Assembly: GCA_046758905.1 (NCBI GenBank) | Contig: JBHIBC010000077.1 | Location: forward strand, 1-13,037 | Source: JBHIBC01 sp046758905 | GTDB taxonomy: Bacteria; Acidobacteriota; Polarisedimenticolia; Gp22-AA2 | Direction of reading: 5' to 3' | DNA length: 13,037 nucleotides | Shown: positions 6,542 through 13,037 of the stretch, in pieces | How the letters are laid out: each line of letters opens with the position of its first letter | Position numbering within the stretch: position 1 is the stretch's first letter | Made by a program: the position numbers and the translations under genes | Notes under the pieces: model-generated | Databases searched by the model: none | What the model was told of the DNA's origin: nothing | Seen by the model: only the letters and a program-made list of their open reading frames with translations

Positions 6542-7168
6542 ATGAAGTTTTTCGCGCAGGCCCTGTTCGGCATCTGCTTGCTGGTGTTCGGGTTCGTGCT
6601 CGGGGTGCGCTACCAGGCGAGGGTCGAGAGCCTGAACGAGATGCGGACCCTGGCGCGGGTCCAGAAGGCGAAGATCGACGAGCTCAGGCGGCAGAACCAC
6701 CGCCTGCACACCGGGGTCGTGCTCCGCGACTACCTGGCCAGGGAGGGCGTCTGGCTCCCGAGAGAGACGGTGGACGACATCGCGGATTCGATCACCACGG
6801 CGTCGGTGCGCTACGAGGTGCCGCCGGAGATGATCCTGGCGGTCATCACCATCGAGAGCTCCTTCGATGTGGACGCCCTGTCGCGCAAGGGCGCGGTCGG
6901 GCTCATGCAGATCCTGCCCTCCACGGCGCGGGAGATCGCTCGGGAGCTTCGGATGGAGTGGCCCGGCGCGGAGATTCTGCGCGACCCGGCGGCCAACATC
7001 GAGATGGGTACCTACTACCTCACGAAGCTGATCGGACAGTTCAACAACATCGCGCTCGCCCTGGCGGCCTACAACCACGGCCCGAGCCGGATCGCCACCC
7101 TGGCCGAGGCCAAGGCCGACCTGCCGATGGGCTACAGCAACAGGGTCCTGAGCCGCTTCACTCCCTGA
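6542..7168 (+). CDS. Membrane-anchored lytic transglycosylase (SLT/GH23 family)
   Basis: A 208-residue protein with an N-terminal membrane anchor or signal helix (about 5-22), a charged, probably coiled-coil segment (about 27-56), and a C-terminal SLT domain (about 85-205). The domain has the catalytic Glu105 in ITIESSFD, GLMQ (120-123) with ILPSTA following, an N-I-x-x-G-x-x-Y segment (152-159), and AAYNHGPSR (175-183). This family cleaves peptidoglycan glycan strands to 1,6-anhydromuramyl ends in the periplasm. The ATG gives a proper signal anchor directly at the start; the frame extends upstream to a GTG-type codon at 6428, but that overlaps the previous gene and adds an unrelated basic stretch. 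Closest in style to MltC/Slt-like small transglycosylases; the exact subfamily is not assigned. Confidence 0.9.
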   Translation: MKFFAQALFGICLLVFGFVLGVRYQARVESLNEMRTLARVQKAKIDELRRQNHRLHTGVVLRDYLAREGVWLPRETVDDIADSITTASVRYEVPPEMILAVITIESSFDVDALSRKGAVGLMQILPSTAREIARELRMEWPGAEILRDPAANIEMGTYYLTKLIGQFNNIALALAAYNHGPSRIATLAEAKADLPMGYSNRVLSRFTP

Positions 7169-7219
7169 GACGACCCGCGCACGGGCCGCGAAAGCCGCGC
7201 CGGCAGCCGGATCGCGCCG

Positions 7220-7248
7220 TTGACACCCCCTGACCCCTGTGGTACCGT
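7220..7248 (+). promoter_or_regulatory. Putative promoter of the nuo operon
   Basis: A perfect TTGACA (7220-7225) is followed 17 nt later by TACCGT (7243-7248), which keeps the key first T, second A and final T of a -10. The predicted transcript start is near 7255, with a leader of about 48 nt before nuoA. It lies in the largest gap (134 nt) before the operon. Confidence 0.55.
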
Positions 7249-7302
7249 ACGCCGCTCAACCCGCCCGCGGGCGCTTGCGGGCGGCGCGGAGGGGTCGGCG
7301 AC

Positions 7303-7656
7303 GTGGTCGAGTACGTTCCCGTTCTGATCTTCCTCGCCGTGGCGGCCATCTTCTCGGTGGCCGCGCTCGTCATCGCCTACATCCTCCGGCCGAGCAGGTT
7401 CGACAAGGTCAAGGTCGAGGCGTACGAGTGCGGCGTGCCGACGAGCGGCGAGCCGCGCGCGCGCTACCCGATCCGCTTCTACATCCTCGCGGTCCTGTTC
7501 GTGGTGTTCGACGTGGAGACCATCTTCCTGTTCCCCTGGGCCGTCAAGTACAAGGTCCTGGGGCTGTTCGGCTTCGTCGAGATGTTCGTCTTTCTGGTGA
7601 TCCTGCTGATCGGCTACGCCTACGCGTGGAAGAAGGGGGCGCTGGAATGGGTCTGA
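7303..7656 (+). CDS. nuoA: NADH-quinone oxidoreductase subunit A
   Basis: A 117-residue membrane subunit of complex I. It has three transmembrane helices (about 5-28, 62-82 and 88-108), the conserved loop EAYECGVP (42-49) after helix 1, RFYILAVLFVVFDVETIFLFPWA spanning helix 2 with its conserved acidic FDVE, and a short basic C-terminus. The loop Cys47 is typical of most bacterial NuoA. GTG start with GGAGGGG 8 nt upstream. The stop overlaps the nuoB start by 10 nt. Confidence 0.95.
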   Translation: MVEYVPVLIFLAVAAIFSVAALVIAYILRPSRFDKVKVEAYECGVPTSGEPRARYPIRFYILAVLFVVFDVETIFLFPWAVKYKVLGLFGFVEMFVFLVILLIGYAYAWKKGALEWV

Positions 7657-8135
7657 TCGAGGGCCGGTTCCAGGCCAACGTCATCACGACGACCGTGGAC
7701 CGGGTGTTCAACTGGGCGCGCAAGTCGGCCCTGTGGCCGATGTCGTTCGGCCTCGCCTGCTGCGCCATCGAGATGATGGCGACGGTGGCGTCGCGCTACG
7801 ACATCGATCGTTTCGGCGCGGGCGTGTTCCGCGCCACTCCGCGGCAGTCCGACGTCATGATCGTGGCGGGGACGCCGTGCGAGAAGATGGGTCCGATCAT
7901 CAAGCGTCTTTACGACCAGATGCCGGACCCGAAGTGGGTCATCTCGATGGGGGCCTGCGCCACCTGCGGCGGGCCGTTTCCGACCTACAGCGTCATTCAG
8001 GGAGTCGACCGGATCGTGCCGGTGGACGTCTACATCCCGGGATGCCCGCCGCGGCCGGAAGCCCTCCTCTACGGTTTCCTCAAGCTGCAGGACAAGATCG
8101 ACAGGATGACCATCGCTCGGCGGGCGACCGCCTGA
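7647..8135 (+). CDS. nuoB: NADH-quinone oxidoreductase subunit B (N2 cluster)
   Basis: A 162-residue peripheral-arm subunit that binds the terminal [4Fe-4S] cluster N2 and hands electrons to quinone. The tandem ligands Cys38-Cys39 lie in GLACCAIEM, with Cys104 in GACATC and Cys133 in PGCPPRPE. The ATPRQSDVMIVAGT region (63-76) is typical. Two further cysteines, Cys78 (GTPCEKM) and Cys107 (CATCGG), fall where the family more often has other residues, Ser in the latter case. The ATG lies inside the nuoA 3' end. Length is normal and the C-terminus is short. Confidence 0.95.
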   Translation: MGLIEGRFQANVITTTVDRVFNWARKSALWPMSFGLACCAIEMMATVASRYDIDRFGAGVFRATPRQSDVMIVAGTPCEKMGPIIKRLYDQMPDPKWVISMGACATCGGPFPTYSVIQGVDRIVPVDVYIPGCPPRPEALLYGFLKLQDKIDRMTIARRATA

Positions 8136-8220
8136 GCGCCGGGACGGAGCCGGGTTCTACGGGCGAGAGCGACGCGGACTTGGTCCCGCGCGCGCTTGTG
8201 AAAAAAGGTGCGAGCGCTCC

Positions 8221-8922
8221 ATGTCGGATGAGAAGGACAGCAAGCCGGGCGCGCCCCCTGCGGCCCCGGAGAAGCCGGCGCCCGCCGGTCCGGGGAGGCC
8301 GGTGCCACCCCCCGCGCCGGTGAAGCCGCCGCCGCTGAACGCCCCGGTGGCGTCGCGCGCGGTCGACCTCCTCAAGGAGCGCCACCCCGACCAGGTGCTC
8401 GAACTGACCTATTGCGCGGGAGACCCGATCGTCCGGCTCGGCTCGGCGCGATTCGCGGAGATCGCCCGGATGCTCCGGGACGACCCCGAGCTGCGCTTCG
8501 ACTACCTGAGCAACCTGACCGCGGTCCACTGGCCGGAGAGGGCGAAGCCGTTCGAGATCGTCTACCACCTGTTCTCGCTGAGCAGGCGTCACCGGCTGAC
8601 GCTCAAGCTGGACGTCGCCGAGGGAGAGGAGGCGCCCACCGCCTGCCACGTCTGGCCCACCGCCAACTGGCACGAGCGGGAGGTCTTCGACCTGTTCGGC
8701 ATCCGGTTCGCGGGCCACCCGGACATGACCCGCATCCTGATGCCCGACGAGTGGCAGGGGCACCCGCTGCGCAAGGACTACCCGCTGGAGGGGCACCCGC
8801 GCGACCACGTGCAGTACCGCGAGGTGACCACGGCGGAGCACGTCTACACCTACGAGAAGCCCCCGATCCGGGGCTTCGGCTGGAAGAAGGAGGTCGAGAA
8901 GACGGGCGAGGGGCACGGCTGA
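8221..8922 (+). CDS. nuoC: NADH-quinone oxidoreductase subunit C
   Basis: A 233-residue peripheral-arm subunit (30-kDa subunit family). The conserved core begins near residue 44: FDYLSNLTAVHW (93-104), FEIVYHLFSL (111-120), WPTANWHEREVFDLFGI (145-161), and the signature HPDMTRILMPDEWQGHPLRKDYP (166-188). The first 43 residues are mostly Pro, Ala, Lys and Gly and look disordered. ATG start with AAGGTG about 10 nt upstream, 85 nt after nuoB. It is not fused to NuoD, unlike the E. coli NuoCD protein. The stop and the nuoD ATG share one base (TGATG). Confidence 0.93.
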   Translation: MSDEKDSKPGAPPAAPEKPAPAGPGRPVPPPAPVKPPPLNAPVASRAVDLLKERHPDQVLELTYCAGDPIVRLGSARFAEIARMLRDDPELRFDYLSNLTAVHWPERAKPFEIVYHLFSLSRRHRLTLKLDVAEGEEAPTACHVWPTANWHEREVFDLFGIRFAGHPDMTRILMPDEWQGHPLRKDYPLEGHPRDHVQYREVTTAEHVYTYEKPPIRGFGWKKEVEKTGEGHG

Positions 8923-10019
8923 TGTTCCGGACCGAGGAGCTCGACATCAACATGGGGCCGCAGCACCCGTCGACGCACGGCGTCCTGCGGCTCAAGCTGA
9001 TGCTCAACGGGGAGGAGGTCACCGACGTCCGCCCGATCATCGGGTACCTTCACCGCGGCGTCGAGAAGCTCTCGGAGCACCGCACCTATTCCATGATCGA
9101 GCCGCTGACGGACCGCCTGGACTACGTCGCGGCCGTGTCGGAGAACCTGGGGTACTGCGGTGCGGTCGAAAAGCTGATGGGGATCCAGGTCCCGCCGCGC
9201 GCACGGTACATCCGCGTGGTGCTCGCGGAGCTGCAGCGGATCGCCTCCCATCTCCTGTGGCTCGGCACGCACGCCCTCGACATCGGGGCCATGACCGTCT
9301 TCTTCTACACCTTCCGCGAGCGGGAGATGATCCTCGACCTGCTGGAGCAGTTCTGCGGCGCCCGGCTGACCTACAACTCGATGCGCATCGGCGGGCTGCT
9401 CCAGGACCTGCCCGGCGGCTGGATCGACCGGGTCCGCCACTTCCTCCGGATCTTCCCGGCGCGCGAGAAGGAGTACGAGGATCTCCTGACGGTCAACCGG
9501 ATCTGGCTCGGGAGGACCAAGGGCGTCGGCATCCTGAAGCCGGAGGACGGCGTCGCCATGGGGGTCAGCGGCCCGAGCCTCCGCGGCTCGGGCGTGAACT
9601 ACGACGTGCGCAAGGCCCAGCCCTACTCGTCGTACGAGGACTTCGAGTTCGACGTGCCGCTGGGGGAGAACGGGGACACCTACGATCGGTACCTGGTCCG
9701 GATGGAGGAGATGCGCCAGTCCTGCCGCATCATCCGGCAGGCGCTGGATCGCCTGCCCGGAGGGGAGGTCCGGGCGAAGGTCCCCAAATACATCAAGCCT
9801 CCCGCCGGGGAGGTCTACCACGTGGTCGAGAGCCCCCGCGGGGAGCAGGGCTTCCACATCGTGTCGACCGGGGGGACCATGCCGTACCGGATGCGATTCC
9901 GCGCCCCGTCGTTCGTGAACCTGCAGGCGCTGCCCCTGATGTGCAGGGGGGGGCTGGTGGCGGACGTGGTGGCGGTCATCGGGTCGATCGACATCGTCCT
10001 CGGCGACGTGGATCGGTGA
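8922..10019 (+). CDS. nuoD: NADH-quinone oxidoreductase subunit D
   Basis: A 365-residue subunit (49-kDa family) that forms the quinone pocket with NuoB and is related to the large subunit of [NiFe] hydrogenases. Visible motifs are NMGPQHPSTHGVLRL (10-24), GYLHRGVEKL (41-50), PLTDRLDYV (61-69), ELQRIASHLLWLG (around 105-117), and a C-terminus ending SIDIVLGDVDR. The paired Cys ligands of the hydrogenase are absent, as expected for complex I. Length is slightly shorter than most NuoD, because the N-terminal segment before the GPQHPSTHG motif is short. It is followed 7 nt later by nuoH rather than nuoE. Confidence 0.96.
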   Translation: MFRTEELDINMGPQHPSTHGVLRLKLMLNGEEVTDVRPIIGYLHRGVEKLSEHRTYSMIEPLTDRLDYVAAVSENLGYCGAVEKLMGIQVPPRARYIRVVLAELQRIASHLLWLGTHALDIGAMTVFFYTFREREMILDLLEQFCGARLTYNSMRIGGLLQDLPGGWIDRVRHFLRIFPAREKEYEDLLTVNRIWLGRTKGVGILKPEDGVAMGVSGPSLRGSGVNYDVRKAQPYSSYEDFEFDVPLGENGDTYDRYLVRMEEMRQSCRIIRQALDRLPGGEVRAKVPKYIKPPAGEVYHVVESPRGEQGFHIVSTGGTMPYRMRFRAPSFVNLQALPLMCRGGLVADVVAVIGSIDIVLGDVDR

Positions 10020-10026
10020 GGGGCGG

Positions 10027-11244
10027 ATGATGGGCCGGGACGCGTTCATCCAGCAGGTCGCGATCCCGGGCATCCTGATCCTGGCCCTCATCCTGGTTCT
10101 GCCGCTGGCGGTCGGCTATCTGACCCTGGTCGAGAGGAAGGTCCTCGGGTTCATGCAGGTGCGCCTGGCGCCGCGCCGCGTGGGGTGGCACGGGCTGCTG
10201 CAGCCGATCGCCGACGCCGTGAAGCTCCTGATCAAGGAAGACGTCATCCCCGAGCGTGCCGATCGGTTCCTGTTCACGCTGGCCCCGATCGCCGCCATGG
10301 TCCCCGCGCTGGCGGCGCTGGCGGTGATCCCGATCGCCGGGGCGTCGTTCTCCCTCTTCGGCTACGAGGTCAGGCCCTGGATCACCGACCTCAACGTGGG
10401 GCTGCTCTACCTGCTGGCCGTCTCCTCGCTCGGGATCTACGGGATCATCCTGGGGGGATGGGCCTCCGACAGCAAGTACTCCCTCCTGGGGGCGCTGCGC
10501 TCCTCGGCGCAGATGATCTCCTACGAGGTGCCGCTGGGCTTCGCGCTGATCGGCGTGATGATGCTCTCGGGCTCGGCCTCGATGGTCGAGATCGTCGAGG
10601 CCCAGCGGGCCGCGGGCGTGTGGTACATCGTCCCGCAGATCGTCGGCTTCTTCTGCTTCTTCATCGCCGCGGTGGCGGAGACCAACCGGCTGCCGTTCGA
10701 CCTGCCTGAGGCGGAGTCGGAGCTGGTGGCGGGCTTCCACACCGAGTACTCCGGGATGAAGTTCGCCCTGTTCTTCCTGGCCGAGTACACCAGCATGATC
10801 GTCGTCTCGTCGGTGGTGACGGTCCTGTTCTTCGGCGGCTGGCTGCGGCCCTTCCCGAACGTGGAGTCCCTCAGCTGGCTGGAGAACGGCTGGCTGGTCG
10901 TCGCTCCGCTGATCCTGGGCGGCGCCGCGGGCTGGCTCGTCGACGGGCGCGCCGGGACGCGGCCGCGCGCCATGTTCGCGGGCGGCCTGGCCGGCGGCCT
11001 GGCCGGTTGCGGCGCGGCGATCGGCGACCTCGGCGGGCTGGCGACGGCGAGCCTGCCGGCCCTGTCCGGGGGCTTCTGGTTCTTCATGAAGGTGTCGCTG
11101 TTCCTGTTCCTGTACATCTGGTTCCGCGGGACCTACCCGCGATACCGATACGATCAGCTGATGAGCCTGGGCTGGAAGTGGCTCATCCCGCTCGCGGTCC
11201 TGAACGTGATCGGCACGGGGCTCGCGGTGCTGCTGCGGGCCTGA
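10027..11244 (+). CDS. nuoH: NADH-quinone oxidoreductase subunit H, with an internal insertion
   Basis: A 405-residue membrane subunit that connects the quinone pocket to the proton-pumping arm. Conserved elements: VERKVLGFMQVRLAPRRVG (35-53), KLLIKEDVIP (66-75), YSLLGALRSSAQMISYEVPL (151-170), AETNRLPFDLPEAESELVAGFHTEYSGMKF (217-246), and RGTYPRYRYDQLM..GWK (367-384). NuoH is usually about 320-350 residues; here about 65-70 extra residues (roughly 280-348) lie between LFFGGW and the GFWFFMKV helix. This block is Gly- and Ala-rich, contains one or two likely membrane-spanning stretches (about 289-305 and 316-333), and includes a 12-bp tandem repeat. ATG 10027, or 10030 directly after it, with GAGGGG upstream. 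Both sides of the insertion remain in frame. Confidence 0.94.
   Translation: MMGRDAFIQQVAIPGILILALILVLPLAVGYLTLVERKVLGFMQVRLAPRRVGWHGLLQPIADAVKLLIKEDVIPERADRFLFTLAPIAAMVPALAALAVIPIAGASFSLFGYEVRPWITDLNVGLLYLLAVSSLGIYGIILGGWASDSKYSLLGALRSSAQMISYEVPLGFALIGVMMLSGSASMVEIVEAQRAAGVWYIVPQIVGFFCFFIAAVAETNRLPFDLPEAESELVAGFHTEYSGMKFALFFLAEYTSMIVVSSVVTVLFFGGWLRPFPNVESLSWLENGWLVVAPLILGGAAGWLVDGRAGTRPRAMFAGGLAGGLAGCGAAIGDLGGLATASLPALSGGFWFFMKVSLFLFLYIWFRGTYPRYRYDQLMSLGWKWLIPLAVLNVIGTGLAVLLRA
10981..11004 (+). repeat. 12-bp perfect tandem repeat within nuoH
   Basis: GGCGGCCTGGCC occurs twice in direct succession, encoding Gly-Gly-Leu-Ala twice (residues 319-326) inside the NuoH insertion. It may be a trace of slippage during growth of the insertion. 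Confidence 0.85.
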
Positions 11245-11259
11245 GAGGGGGGAGTCGGC

Positions 11260-11751
11260 GTGGCCGACCTCAGGGCGCCCGCCTCCGGGTTGAGGGAGGC
11301 GCTGAAAACGATCCTGCTGCTGGAGCTGTGGGTCGGGCTCTGGACGACCCTGAAGAACCAGTTCCGGCCGCACGTCACGGTGGAGTACCCGAGGGAGACG
11401 GTGGCGCTGCCGCCGCGGTTCCGCGGCATGCCGCGGCTGCGGTTCAATCCGAAGACCGGCGAGGAGCTGTGCATCGCCTGCCACCTGTGCGAGCAGGTGT
11501 GCCCCGACGACTGCATCCACATCGTCTCCGAGAAGAAGCCGGACGGAAAGGGCAAGCGCCTCGTGTCGTTCCAGATCAACTACGAGCGCTGCTGCCTGTG
11601 CGGCCTGTGCGTGGACCCGTGTCCGACGAAGCCCCTGACGGCGATCTACATGTCGCACGACTACGAGATGGCCGGCTACACCCGGGACGGCTTCGTGGCG
11701 CCGCTGAAGACGCTCCTGTCGGGGCTGGATCCGCAGGAGTACGAGGAGTAG
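11260..11751 (+). CDS. nuoI: NADH-quinone oxidoreductase subunit I (two [4Fe-4S] clusters)
   Basis: A 163-residue peripheral-arm protein carrying clusters N6a and N6b. Two ferredoxin motifs are intact: Cys71, 74, 77, 81 (CIACHLCEQVCP) and Cys111, 114, 117, 121 (CCLCGLCVDPCP). Two further cysteines, Cys85 and Cys112, are extra. The N-terminal helix (about 12-34) lies along the membrane, followed by the typical E-Y-P...RFRGMPRL segment. The C-terminus (YEMAGYTRDGFV) is conserved and short. GTG start with GGGGGGAG about 6 nt upstream, 15 nt after nuoH. Confidence 0.95.
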   Translation: MADLRAPASGLREALKTILLLELWVGLWTTLKNQFRPHVTVEYPRETVALPPRFRGMPRLRFNPKTGEELCIACHLCEQVCPDDCIHIVSEKKPDGKGKRLVSFQINYERCCLCGLCVDPCPTKPLTAIYMSHDYEMAGYTRDGFVAPLKTLLSGLDPQEYEE

Positions 11752-11795
11752 GGGGCGGCCCGGGTCCGGGGCGGGCGCGACGCAGAGGGAGGACG

Positions 11796-12299
11796 GTGTC
11801 AGCAGCGGCGATCATCTTCTACATCCTGGCGGCGGTGGCGGTGGCCTCCGCGGCGATGGTGGTCCTGAGCCGCAGCCCGATCCACTCGGCCATCTACCTG
11901 GTGCTCACCTTCCTGTGCGTGGCCTGCGTGTACCTCCTCCTGGAGGCGGAGTTCGTGGCGATGGTGCAGGTGCTGGTGTACGCCGGCGGCATCATGGTGC
12001 TTTTCCTCTTCGTGATCATGCTGGTCAACCTGCGCGACTTCTCCGGCCCGCGGATCAGGGCGCAGGCCACCGTCTCGAGCGTCATCGGGGTGGCGCTGGT
12101 CGGGCTGATCCTCTTCGTCTACTCGCGGGGGCACCTGCAGGAGGCGGGCGCGGGCGCCTCCGTGCTGCGCGCGGGAGGGAATCTGCAGAAGGTCGGGTGG
12201 ATCCTGTATCGCGATTACCTGCTGCCCTTCGAGGTCGCCTCGATCCTCCTCCTGGTGGCGATGATCGGGGCGATCGTCCTGGCGCGGCAGAGGACCTGA
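11796..12299 (+). CDS. nuoJ: NADH-quinone oxidoreductase subunit J
   Basis: A 167-residue membrane subunit with five likely transmembrane helices. It contains SPIHSAIYLVLTF (28-40) and the most conserved stretch AEFVAMVQVLVYAGGIMVLFLFVIML (51-76), where helix 3 carries the pi-bulge region, and ends with a hydrophobic helix and a short basic tail. The GTG start is preceded by GGGAGGA at 2-5 nt; the frame is open far upstream through nuoI, but only this region looks like NuoJ. It lies 44 nt after nuoI, the widest gap in the HIJKL part. Confidence 0.93.
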   Translation: MSAAAIIFYILAAVAVASAAMVVLSRSPIHSAIYLVLTFLCVACVYLLLEAEFVAMVQVLVYAGGIMVLFLFVIMLVNLRDFSGPRIRAQATVSSVIGVALVGLILFVYSRGHLQEAGAGASVLRAGGNLQKVGWILYRDYLLPFEVASILLLVAMIGAIVLARQRT

Positions 12300-12309
12300 G
12301 GGGACGACG

Positions 12310-12615
12310 ATGCCGGTACCGGTGAGCCATCTCGTGGTCCTGAGCCTGCTGCTGTTCGCCATCGGCATGCTCGGCGTGCTCACGCGCCGCAACGCGATCA
12401 TCATCCTGATGTCGATCGAGCTGATGATGAACGCGGCGAACATCAACTTCATCGCCTTCAGCCGGCAGCTGAACGACATGGGAGGACAGATCTTCAGCGT
12501 CTTCACCATCGCGGTCGCCGCCGGCGAGGTGGCGGTGGGCCTCGCCGTCGTGCTGGCGCTGTTCCGCAATCGCGACACGGTTCACGTGGACGAGATCCAC
12601 ATCATGAAGGGCTGA
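12310..12615 (+). CDS. nuoK: NADH-quinone oxidoreductase subunit K
   Basis: A 101-residue membrane subunit, an MrpC-like antiporter relative. It has three transmembrane helices (about 6-24, 29-49 and 61-85) with the conserved membrane glutamates Glu37 (SIELMMNAANINF) and Glu73 (AAGEVAVGLA), equivalent to the Glu36/Glu72 pair needed for proton pumping in E. coli. The length is standard. ATG start with GAGGGG about 6 nt upstream, 10 nt after nuoJ. Confidence 0.96.
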   Translation: MPVPVSHLVVLSLLLFAIGMLGVLTRRNAIIILMSIELMMNAANINFIAFSRQLNDMGGQIFSVFTIAVAAGEVAVGLAVVLALFRNRDTVHVDEIHIMKG

Positions 12616-12636
12616 GGCCGGACGCCTTCGGGGACG

Positions 12637-13037
12637 ATGCTCGAGACCATCTGGATCATTCCGCTCCTGCCGCTTGCGGGGTTCCTGCTCAACGGGCTGC
12701 TGGGCGCCCGCTTCCTCTCGCGCCGGGCCGTCGCGCTTCTCGGCTGCGGCGTCGTGCTGGCGTCCTTCCTCCTGTCGGTCGGCGCGGTCGCGGCGCTGGG
12801 CGGGCTGGACGCGGGCGGGGGTCCGGGGCCGCGGGGAGTGGAGGACCGGTTCGGGTGGCTCCCCGCGGTGTCGGTCGACTACTCCTCGGCGCGGGCGACG
12901 CAGACGCTGTACACCTGGATGCCGCTGGGGCGTGGGGCGGACGGGAGGGCGCTGGAGGTGGCGTGGTCGTACGCGCTGGACCCGCTGTCGGCGGTGATGC
13001 TGCTGGTGGTGACGGGGGTGGGGTTTCTGATCCACGT
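12637..13037 (+). CDS. nuoL: NADH-quinone oxidoreductase subunit L, N-terminal part (runs off window)
   Basis: The first 133 residues of a large antiporter-like subunit, cut by the right edge. It opens with the PLLPLAGFLLNGLLG helix (9-23), a second hydrophobic helix (about 32-54), then a long extramembrane loop, and reaches the strongly conserved ALDPLSAVMLLVVTGVGFLIHV segment of NuoL. The loop (about 55-110) is longer than in E. coli. ATG start 21 nt after nuoK. nuoM and nuoN would be expected beyond the window. Confidence 0.92.
   Translation, partial: MLETIWIIPLLPLAGFLLNGLLGARFLSRRAVALLGCGVVLASFLLSVGAVAALGGLDAGGGPGPRGVEDRFGWLPAVSVDYSSARATQTLYTWMPLGRGADGRALEVAWSYALDPLSAVMLLVVTGVGFLIH

Noticed and set aside
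9976..11658. 560-codon minus-strand open frame opposite nuoH and nuoI
   Set aside because: The product is low-complexity Arg/Gln/His-rich, and the plus strand encodes complete NuoH and NuoI.
1..13037. Mobile elements, CRISPR, toxin-antitoxin or defence genes
   Set aside because: I found no transposase, integrase, spaced repeats or defence-family motifs; coding content is continuous housekeeping genes.

Overview
The window is a compact, very GC-rich bacterial chromosome segment with short intergenic gaps and no phage, insertion-sequence or CRISPR signal. The gene content is housekeeping: carbon metabolism, redox, secretion, cell wall and respiration. The organism looks like a free-living bacterium from a high-GC lineage. 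The gap-pgk-tpiA-secG cluster next to a nuoABCD-HIJKL operon would fit Acidobacteriota or a related soil or sediment phylum, but that placement is inference and no marker here settles it. A CCA-encoding tRNA-Leu and purely bacterial gene families make it Bacteria rather than Archaea.

Layout. (1) Positions 2-1805, plus strand: the tail of a YgfZ/GcvT-like folate-binding protein, translationally overlapped by a short CbiX-type chelatase, then thioredoxin reductase (trxB) and an unrecognised 59-residue acidic protein. (2) Positions 1868-5512, minus strand: a glycolytic operon read in the order gap, pgk, tpiA, secG, ending in tRNA-Leu(GAG). gap and pgk are 2 nt apart and pgk/tpiA overlap as ATGA, so lower glycolysis is translationally coupled; secG and the tRNA follow at short distance. 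(3) Positions 5513-5820: a divergent control region with one plausible sigma-70-type promoter on each strand. (4) Positions 5824-7168, plus strand: a DUF192 lipoprotein and a membrane-anchored lytic transglycosylase. (5) Positions 7303-13037, plus strand: a respiratory complex I operon, nuoA, B, C, D, H, I, J, K and the start of nuoL (cut by the window edge), behind a TTGACA-type promoter.

The complex I operon goes straight from nuoD to nuoH, so the NADH-oxidising module NuoE/F/G is not encoded here. Either those genes lie elsewhere or the enzyme takes electrons from another donor such as ferredoxin. NuoH carries an insertion of about 65-70 residues with a 12-bp tandem repeat, NuoB has two cysteines beyond the four N2-cluster ligands, and NuoC has a proline-rich N-terminal extension. 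These complex I details and the 59-residue protein are the most unusual points. I see no convincing new multi-gene system; the rest is well-known biology in a recognisable arrangement.
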